A stretch of DNA of 38,378 bases from NCBI RefSeq assembly GCF_030651995.1, contig NZ_JAUSBN010000058.1, forward strand, positions 1-38,378. The letters are read 5' to 3'. Shown in pieces: positions 26,491-34,979 of the stretch; position 1 is the first letter of the stretch, and each line of letters opens with the position of its first letter. This DNA comes from Reyranella sp. (GTDB lineage: Bacteria > Pseudomonadota > Alphaproteobacteria > Reyranellales > Reyranellaceae). The notes beneath the pieces were generated by a model, which had not been told where the DNA came from, made no database searches, and saw only the letters and a list, made by a program, of their open reading frames with translations. Position numbers and translations under genes: made by a program.

Positions 26491-27183
26491 CTACCCGCGG
26501 AAGCCCGTGCCGACGACGTACATTTCCGCCGAATCGGCCCGGCTGGCCTCGGGCTTGAAATGCCGCACCTTCTCGAAGTCCCTCTTCAGCCGGTCGAGCA
26601 GCGTCCGCTCGGTCCCGCCGCGCAGTACCTTGGCGACGAAGGCGCCGCCGGGCTTCAGGATCTCGCGGGCGAAATCATGCGCGGCCTCGGCCAGCCCCAT
26701 GATCCGCATATGGTCGACCTGGGTCTCGCCGGTCGCCGCGGCCGCCATGTCGCTCAGCACGACGTCGGCCGGCCCGCCCAGCAGCTCCGTGAGCAGCGCG
26801 GGCGCGTCCTCGTCGTAGAAATCCTTGGCCAGCACGGTCGCCCCCGCGATGGGCTCGACCGGCGTCAGGTCGATGCCGATCACCACGCCCTTGATCTTGC
26901 CCGAACTCACCCGTTCGACCGAAACCTGCGTCCACCCGCCCGGTGCCGCCCCAAGGTCGATGACGCGTCCGCCTGGCTTCAGGAAATGGAACTGGTCGTC
27001 GATCTGCAGCAGCTTGAAGGCCGCACGCGAGCGATAGCCGCGCTTCTTGGCCTCCTCGACATAGGGATCGTTCAGCTGGCGCTGCAGCCAACGCTGGGAG
27101 GAAACGGTGCGTCCGCGCGCGGTCTTCACGCGGACCGTGGCGCGCCGCCCCGTCGGGACGCTGCCCTTCTTGTCGCTGGCCAT
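26491..27183 (-). CDS. rlmE: 23S rRNA (uridine-2552-2'-O)-methyltransferase RlmE
   Basis: A 230-residue RrmJ/FtsJ methyltransferase, which 2'-O-methylates U2552 of 23S rRNA late in 50S assembly. It has YRSRAAFKLLQID (catalytic Lys), the SAM loop VIDLGAAPGGWTQV, VVLSDMAAAATGE (catalytic Asp), GGAFVAKVLRGG (Lys) and SRADSAEMYVVG (Glu), making a complete K-D-K-E tetrad. The N-terminus is a basic extension (GRRATVRVKTARGRTVSSQ) common in alphaproteobacteria. Start MASDKK has GGAG upstream and overlaps nothing; the Ppx/GppA stop is 3 bases away, so the two are likely co-transcribed. Confidence 0.95.
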   Translation of the reverse strand: MASDKKGSVPTGRRATVRVKTARGRTVSSQRWLQRQLNDPYVEEAKKRGYRSRAAFKLLQIDDQFHFLKPGGRVIDLGAAPGGWTQVSVERVSSGKIKGVVIGIDLTPVEPIAGATVLAKDFYDEDAPALLTELLGGPADVVLSDMAAAATGETQVDHMRIMGLAEAAHDFAREILKPGGAFVAKVLRGGTERTLLDRLKRDFEKVRHFKPEASRADSAEMYVVGTGFRG

Positions 27184-27185
27184 GC

Positions 27186-28253
27186 TCAGTGGCTCCGGCG
27201 GCAGAGCTGGTCGGCCTCGCGGTCGGCCTGGCGCATCAGTTCCATCAGCACGCCCTCGCGCAGACCGCGATCGGCCACGCGCACGACCGGCGCCGCCCAT
27301 TGGCGACAGACCGCCTCGAGGATCGCCCCGCCGGCCAGCGCGAGGTCGGCGCGGTCGTCGCCGATGCAGGGCAGATGGGTGAGCTGGTCGACCGACAGCG
27401 TGGAAAGCTCGTCACAGATACGCAAAATTTCCTCTCGGCCGATCCTCGAACCGTCGACCAGGGTCCGGTTATAGCGCTTCAGGCCCTGATGGTGTGCGCT
27501 GATCGTCGTCACGGTGCCCGAGGCGCCGATCATCTGGACCTCGCCGCGCGCGATCGCCGGCGCAATCCGGTGGCTGGCGCAGAAGGATCGCAGGTCGGCC
27601 CGAATCCGCTCGACCATGTCGTCGTAGCAGGCCCGGCTCAGCGCCCGCTCGCGCGGCTGTCCAGGCGTGCAGGATTCGGTGAGCGTCACGACGCCCCAGG
27701 GCACCGACGTCATGCCGATCAGTTCGGTGGTCGCGCAGCCCGGACGGCCGGGGCGCGGCCTGACCCGGATCCAGCTCACCTCGGTCGAGCCGCCGCCGAT
27801 GTCGATCAGCAGGGCGAAGGGGATCTCGGGGTCGAGCAGGTTCTCGCAGCTCGCCAAGGCGAGCCTCGCCTCCTCGGCCGGCTGGATCAGGTCGAAGCTG
27901 AGGCCGGTGCGCGCCTTCACCATGTCGAGGAAATCCCCGGCATTGCAGGCGCGGCGGCAGGCTTCGGTGGCGATGTGACGGGCGCGGGTCACGCGGTTGC
28001 GTTCGATCTTGGCCGCGCAGACGCCAAGCGCATGCAGCGTGCGTTCAATGGCCTCGCCGCACAGCGAACCGCTCAGCGCCACCCCCTCGCCCAGCCTGAC
28101 GGGGCGAGAATAGGCATCGATCACCTCAAAACCCTCGACCGATGCCCGTGCCACCAGGAGCCGGCAATTATTTGTGCCGAGATCGATGGCAGCGAAGGTG
28201 TGCGCAAATCGACCGCTGTGCCAGCCTCCCTTGGGCGTGGATTCCCCGGTCAT
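27186..28253 (-). CDS. Ppx/GppA family phosphatase
   Basis: A 355-residue member of the exopolyphosphatase/guanosine pentaphosphate phosphatase family, acting on polyphosphate or pppGpp. ASKHA ATPase-fold motifs: AAIDLGTNNCRLLVAR (phosphate 1), LIDIGGGSTEVSWI (phosphate 2) and MIGASGTVTTISAHHQGL. The length corresponds to the short alphaproteobacterial form without the long C-terminal HD extension of E. coli Ppx. Start 28253 (MTGESTPKGGW) is chosen over the longer frame; AGGAAAGAG precedes it. It is the first gene of a Ppx-rlmE unit. Confidence 0.9.
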   Translation of the reverse strand: MTGESTPKGGWHSGRFAHTFAAIDLGTNNCRLLVARASVEGFEVIDAYSRPVRLGEGVALSGSLCGEAIERTLHALGVCAAKIERNRVTRARHIATEACRRACNAGDFLDMVKARTGLSFDLIQPAEEARLALASCENLLDPEIPFALLIDIGGGSTEVSWIRVRPRPGRPGCATTELIGMTSVPWGVVTLTESCTPGQPRERALSRACYDDMVERIRADLRSFCASHRIAPAIARGEVQMIGASGTVTTISAHHQGLKRYNRTLVDGSRIGREEILRICDELSTLSVDQLTHLPCIGDDRADLALAGGAILEAVCRQWAAPVVRVADRGLREGVLMELMRQADREADQLCRRSH

Positions 28254-28369
28254 TCTCAACTCTTTCCTTGGCGGGATCGTAAACGAGGATTCCGCCCGCG
28301 GCGAGGCCCCGCTTGCCAATCCGTGTCGTCATCGCTAAATCGTGCGCCCGGCACGCTTGCTCGGCCCGT

Positions 28370-28443
28370 TGGGGGATAGTTTAACGGTAGAACAACTGGC
28401 TCTGACCCAGTTAGTCTAGGTTCGAATCCTGGTCCCCCAGCCA
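28370..28443 (+). tRNA. tRNA-Gln (anticodon CTG), CCA encoded
   Basis: A complete cloverleaf of 74 bases including encoded CCA. The acceptor TGGGGGA pairs with TCCCCCA; the anticodon stem ACTGG/CCAGT (28395-28399, 28407-28411) encloses loop CTCTGAC with anticodon CTG (28402-28404); the T-loop is TTCGAAT. It reads CAG codons. No integration signature is seen beside it. Confidence 0.95.
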
Positions 28444-28563
28444 GCCCGCCCCTTTCAAACTGCATTTTGACAGGTCCCCGGTGCTTCCCTCCGGCCGCTT
28501 GCCGTGCGTCTATCGAAATTGCGCATCGACTGAGATTCCGATGGGCCGGACCGCCGGATCTCC

Positions 28564-28962
28564 ATGACCCTGCAATTCCTGAAGTTCCTGCTGAGCGGTG
28601 GCACCGCCGCCCTCGTCAACCTGGTCAGCCGGTATGTCCTCAACTTCGTCATGCCGTTCGAGGCGGCCGTGGTCGTGGCCTACTTCGTCGGCATGATCGT
28701 CGCCTACCTGCTGATGAGCCGCTTCGTGTTCGGCGCGTCGGGACGTTCCGTGGCCTCCGAGGTGCGCCGGTTCGTGGTGGTCAATCTCGTGGCTTTCGCC
28801 CTCGTCTGGGCGATCAGCGTCGGCCTCGCACGCATCGTGTTCCCCGAGCTTGGACTGATCTGGCACGCCGACGACATCGCCCACTTCATCGGCGTGATGG
28901 TGCCGGCCGTGACCAGCTACATCGGCCACCGCTTCTACACGTTCGCCCGCAGGGAGCCCTGA
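28564..28962 (+). CDS. GtrA-family membrane protein
   Basis: A 132-residue protein with four membrane helices (FLKFLLSGGTAALVNLV, AAVVVAYFVGMIVAYLLM, VVVNLVAFALVWAISVG, FIGVMVPAVTSYIGHRF), the standard GtrA fold. GtrA proteins are proposed to move or present polyprenyl-linked sugars in the inner membrane. In mycobacteria a GtrA protein (Rv3789) sits with dprE1-dprE2; here it is beside the DPPR synthase gene, so handling of decaprenyl-phospho-arabinose is a reasonable inference. RFVFG and HRFYTF are the family's usual conserved turns. Confidence 0.88.
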   Translation: MTLQFLKFLLSGGTAALVNLVSRYVLNFVMPFEAAVVVAYFVGMIVAYLLMSRFVFGASGRSVASEVRRFVVVNLVAFALVWAISVGLARIVFPELGLIWHADDIAHFIGVMVPAVTSYIGHRFYTFARREP

Positions 28963-28974
28963 CGGCCGCTCCGA

Positions 28975-29841
28975 CTAGGAGGAATAGAGGACGATGCCGC
29001 AGACCGCGATCCAGGCCACGGCCGTCGCCAGCAAAGGCAGGTCCGAAAGCAGCGCGTCGGTCGGCGATTCGCCGCCACCCAGCCGTTCGACCACGTACCA
29101 GTAACGGAACAGGCCGAAGATCACCAAGGGGATGGTCGCCGTCAGCGCCTGGTTCGCCGACATGACGAACAGGCTGTAGAAGACCAGCGCGCCGGTCGCC
29201 GACATCTCGGCATAGCGCTCGATAAGGGCCGGCGAGTACTTTTCCAGCACTTCACGCCCGTCCGACCCGCTGCCCAGCAGCTCCTGCCGCCGTTTCACCG
29301 CAGCGAGGTAGAGGGCAAGGCAGAGCGTCGTGATCTGCATCCATCCGGAGAGCGGCACGTCGATCACGACGGCGCCGGCCCAGATGCGCAGGACGAAGCC
29401 GATGGCGATGCTGAAGATATCGAGGACCGGCTGGTGCTTCAGGACGAAAGTATAGGCGATGTTGAGCGCGAGATAGCCCGCGATCACGGCCATGACGTAG
29501 GGCTGGAAGACGGCCGTCAGCACCAGACCGGCGAGGATCACGCCCAGCAGTGAAAGCGCCGCGCCACGCGAGACGCGCCCTGCCGCGAGCGGTCGCGACA
29601 GGCGCTTGGTCGGATGCCGACGGTCGCGCTCGACATCGTGCAGGTCGTTCACGATGTAACAGGCCGATGAAGCGACGCAGAACAGGACGAACGCCAGCAG
29701 CGACAGCTTGATCGAGGCGGGATTGGTGAACTCGCGGGCAAACACCAGCGGCGCAAAGACGAAGACGTTCTTCACCCACTGGCGTGGGCGAGCCAGCTGG
29801 ATCAGTCCCGCCACCGTGCCTTTCGATTCCCCCGAATTCAT
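28975..29841 (-). CDS. UbiA-family decaprenyl-phosphate phosphoribosyltransferase
   Basis: A 288-residue polytopic prenyltransferase. The first Asp-rich motif is YIVNDLHDVERDRRHPTK and is followed by RLSRPLAAG. The second region is VLDIFSIAIGFVLRIWAGA. The N-terminus LIQLARPRQWVKNVFVFAP is characteristic of the Rv3806c-type enzyme, which transfers phosphoribose to decaprenyl phosphate as the first step of decaprenyl-phospho-arabinose synthesis. About eight to nine membrane helices. Start MNSGESKG at 29841; the longer frame lacks support. It is divergent from dprE1 (162 bases apart), where promoters for both are expected. The assignment is supported by the neighbouring DprE1 and DprE2 genes. 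Confidence 0.85.
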   Translation of the reverse strand: MNSGESKGTVAGLIQLARPRQWVKNVFVFAPLVFAREFTNPASIKLSLLAFVLFCVASSACYIVNDLHDVERDRRHPTKRLSRPLAAGRVSRGAALSLLGVILAGLVLTAVFQPYVMAVIAGYLALNIAYTFVLKHQPVLDIFSIAIGFVLRIWAGAVVIDVPLSGWMQITTLCLALYLAAVKRRQELLGSGSDGREVLEKYSPALIERYAEMSATGALVFYSLFVMSANQALTATIPLVIFGLFRYWYVVERLGGGESPTDALLSDLPLLATAVAWIAVCGIVLYSS

Positions 29842-30003
29842 TGCCCCACGCACGTTCCCCCTATCCTGTATGCGTCCTCGTCGGTTTTCTGGCAATCCCT
29901 CGGCGGCCCGCCACGCCTGCAGGCCGGCCGTTTTGGCATGGCCTTCGATCGACGGACGAAGTACGATTTGGCCTCGACATTTCGCATCTTGGGCACAGGA
30001 CGG

Positions 30004-31302
30004 ATGAGACCTGTTTCCTCCTGGGGACGCCTGAGCGCGGAGCCTCATCAAGTCACCGCACTGTCAGACATCGCCACGCTGGCCGACGAACTGCACGGCA
30101 AGGGGCCAGCCATCCCGCTCGGCAGGGGGCGCAGCTACGGCGATGCCTGCCTCAATCCCGGCGGTACGCTGCTCGACACTGCGCGGCTGGATCGCTTCCA
30201 TTCCTTCGATCCCGAGATGGGCCGGCTGGTGTGCGAGGCCGGCGTGCAGCTTCGAGACATCCAGCGCTTCATGGTGCCGCGCGGCTGGGGCCTGCCGGTG
30301 ATCCCCGGCACGCAACATGTGAGCGTCGGCGGCGCGATTGCCAATGACGTGCATGGCAAGAACCATCACCGCGTCGGCTCCTTCGGCAATCATGTCCGCA
30401 ACCTGACTCTGGTCCGCACCGATGGCGGGGTTGTCGATTGCGGTCCCGGCGTGCGGCCCGACCTGTTCGCCGCGACCGTGGGCGGCATCGGCCTCACCGG
30501 CCTCATCGCCACCGCCGAGCTGCAGCTCCAGCCCGTGACAGGGCCCTGGCTCGACACCGAGATCCTGCCCTACCGCAGCCTCGACGAGTTCCTGACACTG
30601 GCCGACGATTCGGAGTCCCTGTGGGAGCACACCGTGTCGTGGCTCGACTGCACGGCCGGCAGCCGCGCGCGCGGGATCTTCCTGAGGGCCAACCCCGCGG
30701 TTGACCAGTCGGGCAAGCCGCCCTCCCCTCGCCGCCTCGCCGTGCCCGTCACCCCGCCGTTTCCGCTGTTCAACCGGCTGACGCTTCCGGTGTTCAACAG
30801 CGCCTATTATCACCTGAACAGCCGCCGCGGCGGCGCCCGACGCCGCCCGTTCGACACGTTCCTGTTCCCGCTCGACGACCTGCAGGACTGGAACCGGCTC
30901 TACGGCCCGCGCGGCTTCTACCAGTACCAGCTCGTCGTGCCGCGCGACGCCGGGCCCGCCGCCCTGCGCGATATCCTCGACATCATCGCCCGCTCGGGAC
31001 AGGGCTCGTTCCTCGCGGTCATCAAGACCTTCGGCGACCGCGCCTCCCCCGGCCTGCTGAGCTTCCCGACCCCTGGCGTCACGCTGTCGCTCGATTTCCC
31101 CAACCGCGGCGCGCGCACCGAGCGCCTGTTCGTCGAACTCGATGCGGTCGTGCGAGCCGCCGCCGGGCGCCTCTACCTTGCCAAGGACGCCCGCATGCCC
31201 CGCGAGCTCTTTGAAGCGGGCTATCCAAGAGCGGCGGCGCTTGCGAAGTTCCGTGATCCTGGGATGAGCTCCGGCATGTCCCGACGTTTGATGGGGCAGT
31301 GA
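30004..31302 (+). CDS. dprE1: Decaprenylphosphoryl-beta-D-ribose 2-oxidase (DprE1-like)
   Basis: A 432-residue FAD-dependent oxidoreductase that oxidises the 2'-OH of decaprenyl-phospho-ribose. FAD-binding motifs are strong: IPLGRGRSYGDACLN and VSVGGAIANDVHGKNHHRV, almost the same as mycobacterial DprE1; LYLAKDARM carries the catalytic Lys394. At the position of Mycobacterium Cys387 (WN-hydrophobic-C-VDFP) this protein has Ser362 (VTLSLDFP), so covalent cysteine-targeting inhibitors should not react. Start ATG 30004 has AGGA 5 bases upstream; the longer frame is rejected. TGA and the next start (TTG) are one base apart, so it is coupled to dprE2. Confidence 0.88.
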   Translation: MRPVSSWGRLSAEPHQVTALSDIATLADELHGKGPAIPLGRGRSYGDACLNPGGTLLDTARLDRFHSFDPEMGRLVCEAGVQLRDIQRFMVPRGWGLPVIPGTQHVSVGGAIANDVHGKNHHRVGSFGNHVRNLTLVRTDGGVVDCGPGVRPDLFAATVGGIGLTGLIATAELQLQPVTGPWLDTEILPYRSLDEFLTLADDSESLWEHTVSWLDCTAGSRARGIFLRANPAVDQSGKPPSPRRLAVPVTPPFPLFNRLTLPVFNSAYYHLNSRRGGARRRPFDTFLFPLDDLQDWNRLYGPRGFYQYQLVVPRDAGPAALRDILDIIARSGQGSFLAVIKTFGDRASPGLLSFPTPGVTLSLDFPNRGARTERLFVELDAVVRAAAGRLYLAKDARMPRELFEAGYPRAAALAKFRDPGMSSGMSRRLMGQ

Positions 31303-31303
31303 G

Positions 31304-32056
31304 TTGAACCAGAAGAAGCGCATCGTCGTGATCGGCGCGACCTCGGCCATCGCCGAACATTGCTGCCGGCTATGGATGCAACGCGGACCCGTCGAGCTTA
31401 TCCTCGTGGCGCGGAACGTGGCGCTCGCCGAGCGCATTGCAGCCGACCTGCGCGCCCGCAGCGGCCAGGCCGAGGTCTCCGTCGAAACGATGGACTTCCT
31501 GTCGACGCCGGCGATCGCCGACTCCGTGGCGCGCTGGACGTCGCAAATGCCGGTCGACATCGCCCTCATCGCCCATGGCGTGCTCTCGCCGCAGCAGCCG
31601 TGCCAGGACGATATCGAGAAGACACGTGAGTCGGTCGAGGTCAATGGCGTCTCGCCGATCCTGTTCGCCGAGGCTTTTGCCGGCGCAATGGAACGTGCCG
31701 GCGGCGGCACCATCGGCATGATCGGCTCGGTTGCCGGCGACCGCGGCCGGCGCATCAATTATGTCTACGGTGCCTCCAAGGCGCTGATGGATCGTTACGC
31801 CCAAGGCATGCAGCACCGCTTTGCAGGTACCGCCATCAAGGTCGTCCTGATCAAGCCCGGCCCGACCGACACGCCCATGACCGCCGACCAGAAGGCGCGG
31901 GGCCGGCGGCTCGCCTCCGTCGAGTCCGTGGCGCAAGGCACGGTCGATGCCATCGACCGGGGCACGGCAGTCGCCTACCTGCCGCGTAAATGGCAGCTCA
32001 TCATGTTCGTCGTGCGCGCCCTGCCCGACTTCATCTTCAACAGGCTCAACATATGA
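31304..32056 (+). CDS. dprE2: Decaprenylphosphoryl-2-keto-erythro-pentose reductase (DprE2-like SDR)
   Basis: A 250-residue short-chain dehydrogenase that reduces the DprE1 product to decaprenyl-phospho-arabinose using NAD(P)H. NAD-binding loop RIVVIGATSAIAEHC (TxxxGxG variant seen in DprE2), catalytic Ser142 (MIGSVAGDRG), Tyr155 and Lys159 (YGASKALMDRY), and the C-terminal VAYLPRKWQLIMFVVRALP, a membrane-seeking tail also present in mycobacterial DprE2. The start is TTG 31304, one base after the dprE1 stop. The gene ends in an ATGA overlap with the following membrane protein, so three genes form one unit. Confidence 0.87.
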   Translation: MNQKKRIVVIGATSAIAEHCCRLWMQRGPVELILVARNVALAERIAADLRARSGQAEVSVETMDFLSTPAIADSVARWTSQMPVDIALIAHGVLSPQQPCQDDIEKTRESVEVNGVSPILFAEAFAGAMERAGGGTIGMIGSVAGDRGRRINYVYGASKALMDRYAQGMQHRFAGTAIKVVLIKPGPTDTPMTADQKARGRRLASVESVAQGTVDAIDRGTAVAYLPRKWQLIMFVVRALPDFIFNRLNI

Positions 32057-33240
32057 TTCTCAAGGGCATCTACGACGCGATCCTGTCGCGCTGCGAGGCC
32101 GCGTTCGGCCTGCTTGCGGGCCGCCGCCTATGGCTGGCCTGGGGCGTGGCGCTGGCGATCGCGCTGTCGCTGTTCATGTCCTTTCCCCGGGTCAGCTTCT
32201 TCCTCGGCAACGACGCTCAGATCGTCAATTTCTGGCCGGTCCTCGAGCGCCAGGCCGCCGATCCGCTGGCGATGACGGGCGACCAGTACAAGGACCAGTC
32301 GTCGCACGACTCCAAGCTCGCCTTCCGCCTGACCCTGCCGATGACCATGAAGGTCCTGCACGTCGACTGGCGCGCGATGCTGGTCATCCAGTACGGGCTC
32401 GGCATCCTGTTGCTTGCTCTGGTTGGCAAGATCGCGATGGATCTCTTCAAAGACCGCATCGTCGCACTGGCCAGCGTATTCGGCGTGGCTTCCATCTATG
32501 CCGGCAAGGCCGCCTTCCTGCAGCTCGGCGGCATGGGCGACGCCTTTGCCTATACCTTCCTCACCGTGGCGGTGGCATTCCGCAATCCACCGATCATCGT
32601 AGCGGCCATCATCGTTGCATGCTTCACCGACGAACGTGCCGTCATTGCCTCGCCCCTGGTGGTTCTCTACTGGGCCATGCGCAACAGCCACGCCGGCAAG
32701 CCCAGCTGGTTCAACCTGCAGACGATCACCGTCGCCTCGGCCATTCTGATCGCCGGCGCAATCCGCCTCGTGCTGATGTTCGGTTACGGACTCCATATCC
32801 CCATCGGCACCGGCAAGGACGTCGGCTTCAGCGTCCTGCCGCTCACCCTCCCAACCCTGCAGTACGAGTTGCCGCATGTCCTTGCAGGCCTCTGGCTGTG
32901 GCCCCTCGTGGCGGGCGTGCTCCTCGTGCGGAGCCGCTGGTGGTTTTCGCTCCTGGCGATGCTCGGTGCCACGGCGGCCGTCGTCGGCGTGGCGGCCATG
33001 GTGTTCGACGTCGACCGCAGCCTTGCCTACTCGCTACCGCTGCTGTTCGTCGCGATGGCGGTGGCAGCGCGGGCGAAGCTCGGCTCCCAGGTACTCCGCT
33101 CGATCGCGATCCTGGGTTTCCTGATTTCCTTCGCCTTCCCGGTGAACAATCTGCTGGGCAGCGTCAGCAACCGTTATTCGGAGGGTAACCTCATGCCGAT
33201 CGAGCTCGTGCGCTTCTATAAGTACAGCACGGCGCGCTAA
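32053..33240 (+). CDS. Polytopic membrane protein of the arabinose cluster
   Basis: A 395-residue protein with about ten predicted membrane helices and no family that I recognise. A long loop after helix 1 (NDAQIVNFWPVLERQAADPL, residues about 53-72) holds acidic residues of the kind found in GT-C glycosyltransferases, and CFTDERAVIASPLVVL is conserved-looking. It starts within the dprE2 stop (ATGA) and is likely co-translated. A polyprenyl-phosphate-sugar-dependent transferase is possible, given the neighbours; this is inference. Its end overlaps the convergent gene by 4 bases. Confidence 0.6.
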   Translation: MILKGIYDAILSRCEAAFGLLAGRRLWLAWGVALAIALSLFMSFPRVSFFLGNDAQIVNFWPVLERQAADPLAMTGDQYKDQSSHDSKLAFRLTLPMTMKVLHVDWRAMLVIQYGLGILLLALVGKIAMDLFKDRIVALASVFGVASIYAGKAAFLQLGGMGDAFAYTFLTVAVAFRNPPIIVAAIIVACFTDERAVIASPLVVLYWAMRNSHAGKPSWFNLQTITVASAILIAGAIRLVLMFGYGLHIPIGTGKDVGFSVLPLTLPTLQYELPHVLAGLWLWPLVAGVLLVRSRWWFSLLAMLGATAAVVGVAAMVFDVDRSLAYSLPLLFVAMAVAARAKLGSQVLRSIAILGFLISFAFPVNNLLGSVSNRYSEGNLMPIELVRFYKYSTAR

Positions 33241-34856
33241 CCGCGGACCTGGTAGAAGCAGACCAGATCGCCGAGCGGCACCATCGTCCAGCGGTCGATC
33301 GGATAGTCGACGAACGACCTCAGGATTGCGTCGGCCTTGCCGTTGGCGAGCAGCCGCTTCTGGACCAAGACGTAGAGGCGGTCGACGCGGCCGCGATAGA
33401 CCTGGGACTTCAGCATTTCCAATGTGTCGAAGTCGGCCTGGTTTGACCAGTTGCGGGCATTGCGGACTTCCAGCGCGATCTCCGGCGACGGCAGGAAGAT
33501 CAGGGTCTTCTTCGCATCCGGACCGGCAAGATCGATGCTGCGGATGAAGGCAACCGCCTCCGCCGATGCGTTCATATGCCGGAAGCCCCGGTCGCCGATC
33601 GCATAGTGCGAGTTTGCCACTGTCCGCGTCACGAAGGACGTCACACCATAGAGGCATGCCAGCCCTGCCACGGCCACGAAGGAAATGCGCAACAGCCAGG
33701 ACCTGCTTGCCGTAAAGGCCTGCACGACACCGACGAAAAGCAGAAGCGAGGGGATCCGGAAGTGGCGCTCGTCGAAGCTGATCGATGACCCCGTCAGCCA
33801 CATGAGCAGGAAAAAAGCGAGGATTGCAGCCGAGACCGAATAGGTGAAGCGCAGATACTCCCCGTAGGCGTGGCGCAGCTGCATCCAGGTGATCGTGTAG
33901 GTCGCCAGCGCCAGCGGGAAGAAGGCATAGGCCATGGCGTCACCCGACTGCAGGATCTGCCGGCCCGGATTGCGGAACAGGTAGTTGGAGAGGTCGAGCA
34001 GCGAGAGGGCAGAACTCCACAGGCTGCCTACGCCGAAGGATATGTAGAAAAGCAGCCCATCCCGATGGACCTCCGCCGAGATGGAAGCCGCCGTCGCCCC
34101 CCGCGTGTACCAGGAGACGTAGAAGATGGCGCCCATCAGGCCGATGGTGACGCCGGCCACGACCAGCTTGCGGACGGTGTCCCTTCTGCGCCACGCATCG
34201 TCGCCGCAGATTGCCGCGCCTCCGACGACGGCCGCAGCGATGACGATGCCGTTAAGCTTGGCGAACACCATGATTGCCGTCCCCGCGACCAGCGGCAGCA
34301 CCGCGAACCATCTGAGATCGCGCAGCTTCCAGGCCATGAGGACGAACCAGGGGGCGACGCCGAACAGCAGCACTTCGCCGCCGGAGTAGTTCGTGAAGGA
34401 CAGGTTGAAGAACCTGGTGCAGGCAATGATCGCCAGCGCGATCGAGCTTGTCAGCAGCGAGAAACCGAATGCCCGGTAGAGGGCGAACCAGCCGAACGCG
34501 CCCAGTACGGTGAAGATCGCAACGACGATGATGATCGCCAGGCCGAGGCTCATGCCGAGATTCTCGACCAGTCCGGGAAGCACGTGCTGCCCCGGCGTCC
34601 AGGTGGCCATGAAGGCTTCGACGTCACGCGAAATATCGGATTGGTCGGGCGCGAGCGAATGGTTGAAGGCCGAGGTGCGGTCCTGGGTGTACCAGCCGAG
34701 GAATCCCCAGCCGCTGTCGGAGTACATGTTGGGCCGGACGATCGCCCCGGCGATCGTGTAACCGACAGTCAGGACAACGACGAACCCAATGCACAGCTTC
34801 GACAGCAACGCCGCAAGACGGTCGCCCCTGTCCGTGCCCTTAATCGATCCAACCAT
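33237..34856 (-). CDS. Large polytopic membrane protein, GT-C glycosyltransferase-like
   Basis: A 539-residue protein with about eleven membrane helices and a C-terminal soluble domain (residues about 430-539). The first extracytoplasmic loop has Asp-containing motifs (NMYSDSGWGFLGWYTQD), and further Asp/Glu in DISRDVEAFMATW; this is the usual location of the catalytic base of GT-C enzymes that use polyprenyl-phospho sugars. WLTGSSISFDERHFRIPSLL is another polar loop. A transferase for the arabinose donor made by the neighbouring genes is a plausible role, but I cannot name a family. Confidence 0.6.
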   Translation of the reverse strand: MVGSIKGTDRGDRLAALLSKLCIGFVVVLTVGYTIAGAIVRPNMYSDSGWGFLGWYTQDRTSAFNHSLAPDQSDISRDVEAFMATWTPGQHVLPGLVENLGMSLGLAIIIVVAIFTVLGAFGWFALYRAFGFSLLTSSIALAIIACTRFFNLSFTNYSGGEVLLFGVAPWFVLMAWKLRDLRWFAVLPLVAGTAIMVFAKLNGIVIAAAVVGGAAICGDDAWRRRDTVRKLVVAGVTIGLMGAIFYVSWYTRGATAASISAEVHRDGLLFYISFGVGSLWSSALSLLDLSNYLFRNPGRQILQSGDAMAYAFFPLALATYTITWMQLRHAYGEYLRFTYSVSAAILAFFLLMWLTGSSISFDERHFRIPSLLLFVGVVQAFTASRSWLLRISFVAVAGLACLYGVTSFVTRTVANSHYAIGDRGFRHMNASAEAVAFIRSIDLAGPDAKKTLIFLPSPEIALEVRNARNWSNQADFDTLEMLKSQVYRGRVDRLYVLVQKRLLANGKADAILRSFVDYPIDRWTMVPLGDLVCFYQVRG

Positions 34857-34979
34857 CCAATACCACCGCCCGCCGCAAAATCTGGGCGAAGTCTAGGGAT
34901 ACAGCCCCGGCATACAAGGCCGATCCGGACCGCAAATCACGTTAGGATCGCCCCGGTCGCCGCAATATAATGCCGCCGG

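Noticed and set aside
28370..28443. tRNA-Gln as the integration site of the element
   Set aside because: The integrase lies 10 kb away beside guaA, and no integrase or repeat adjoins the tRNA.
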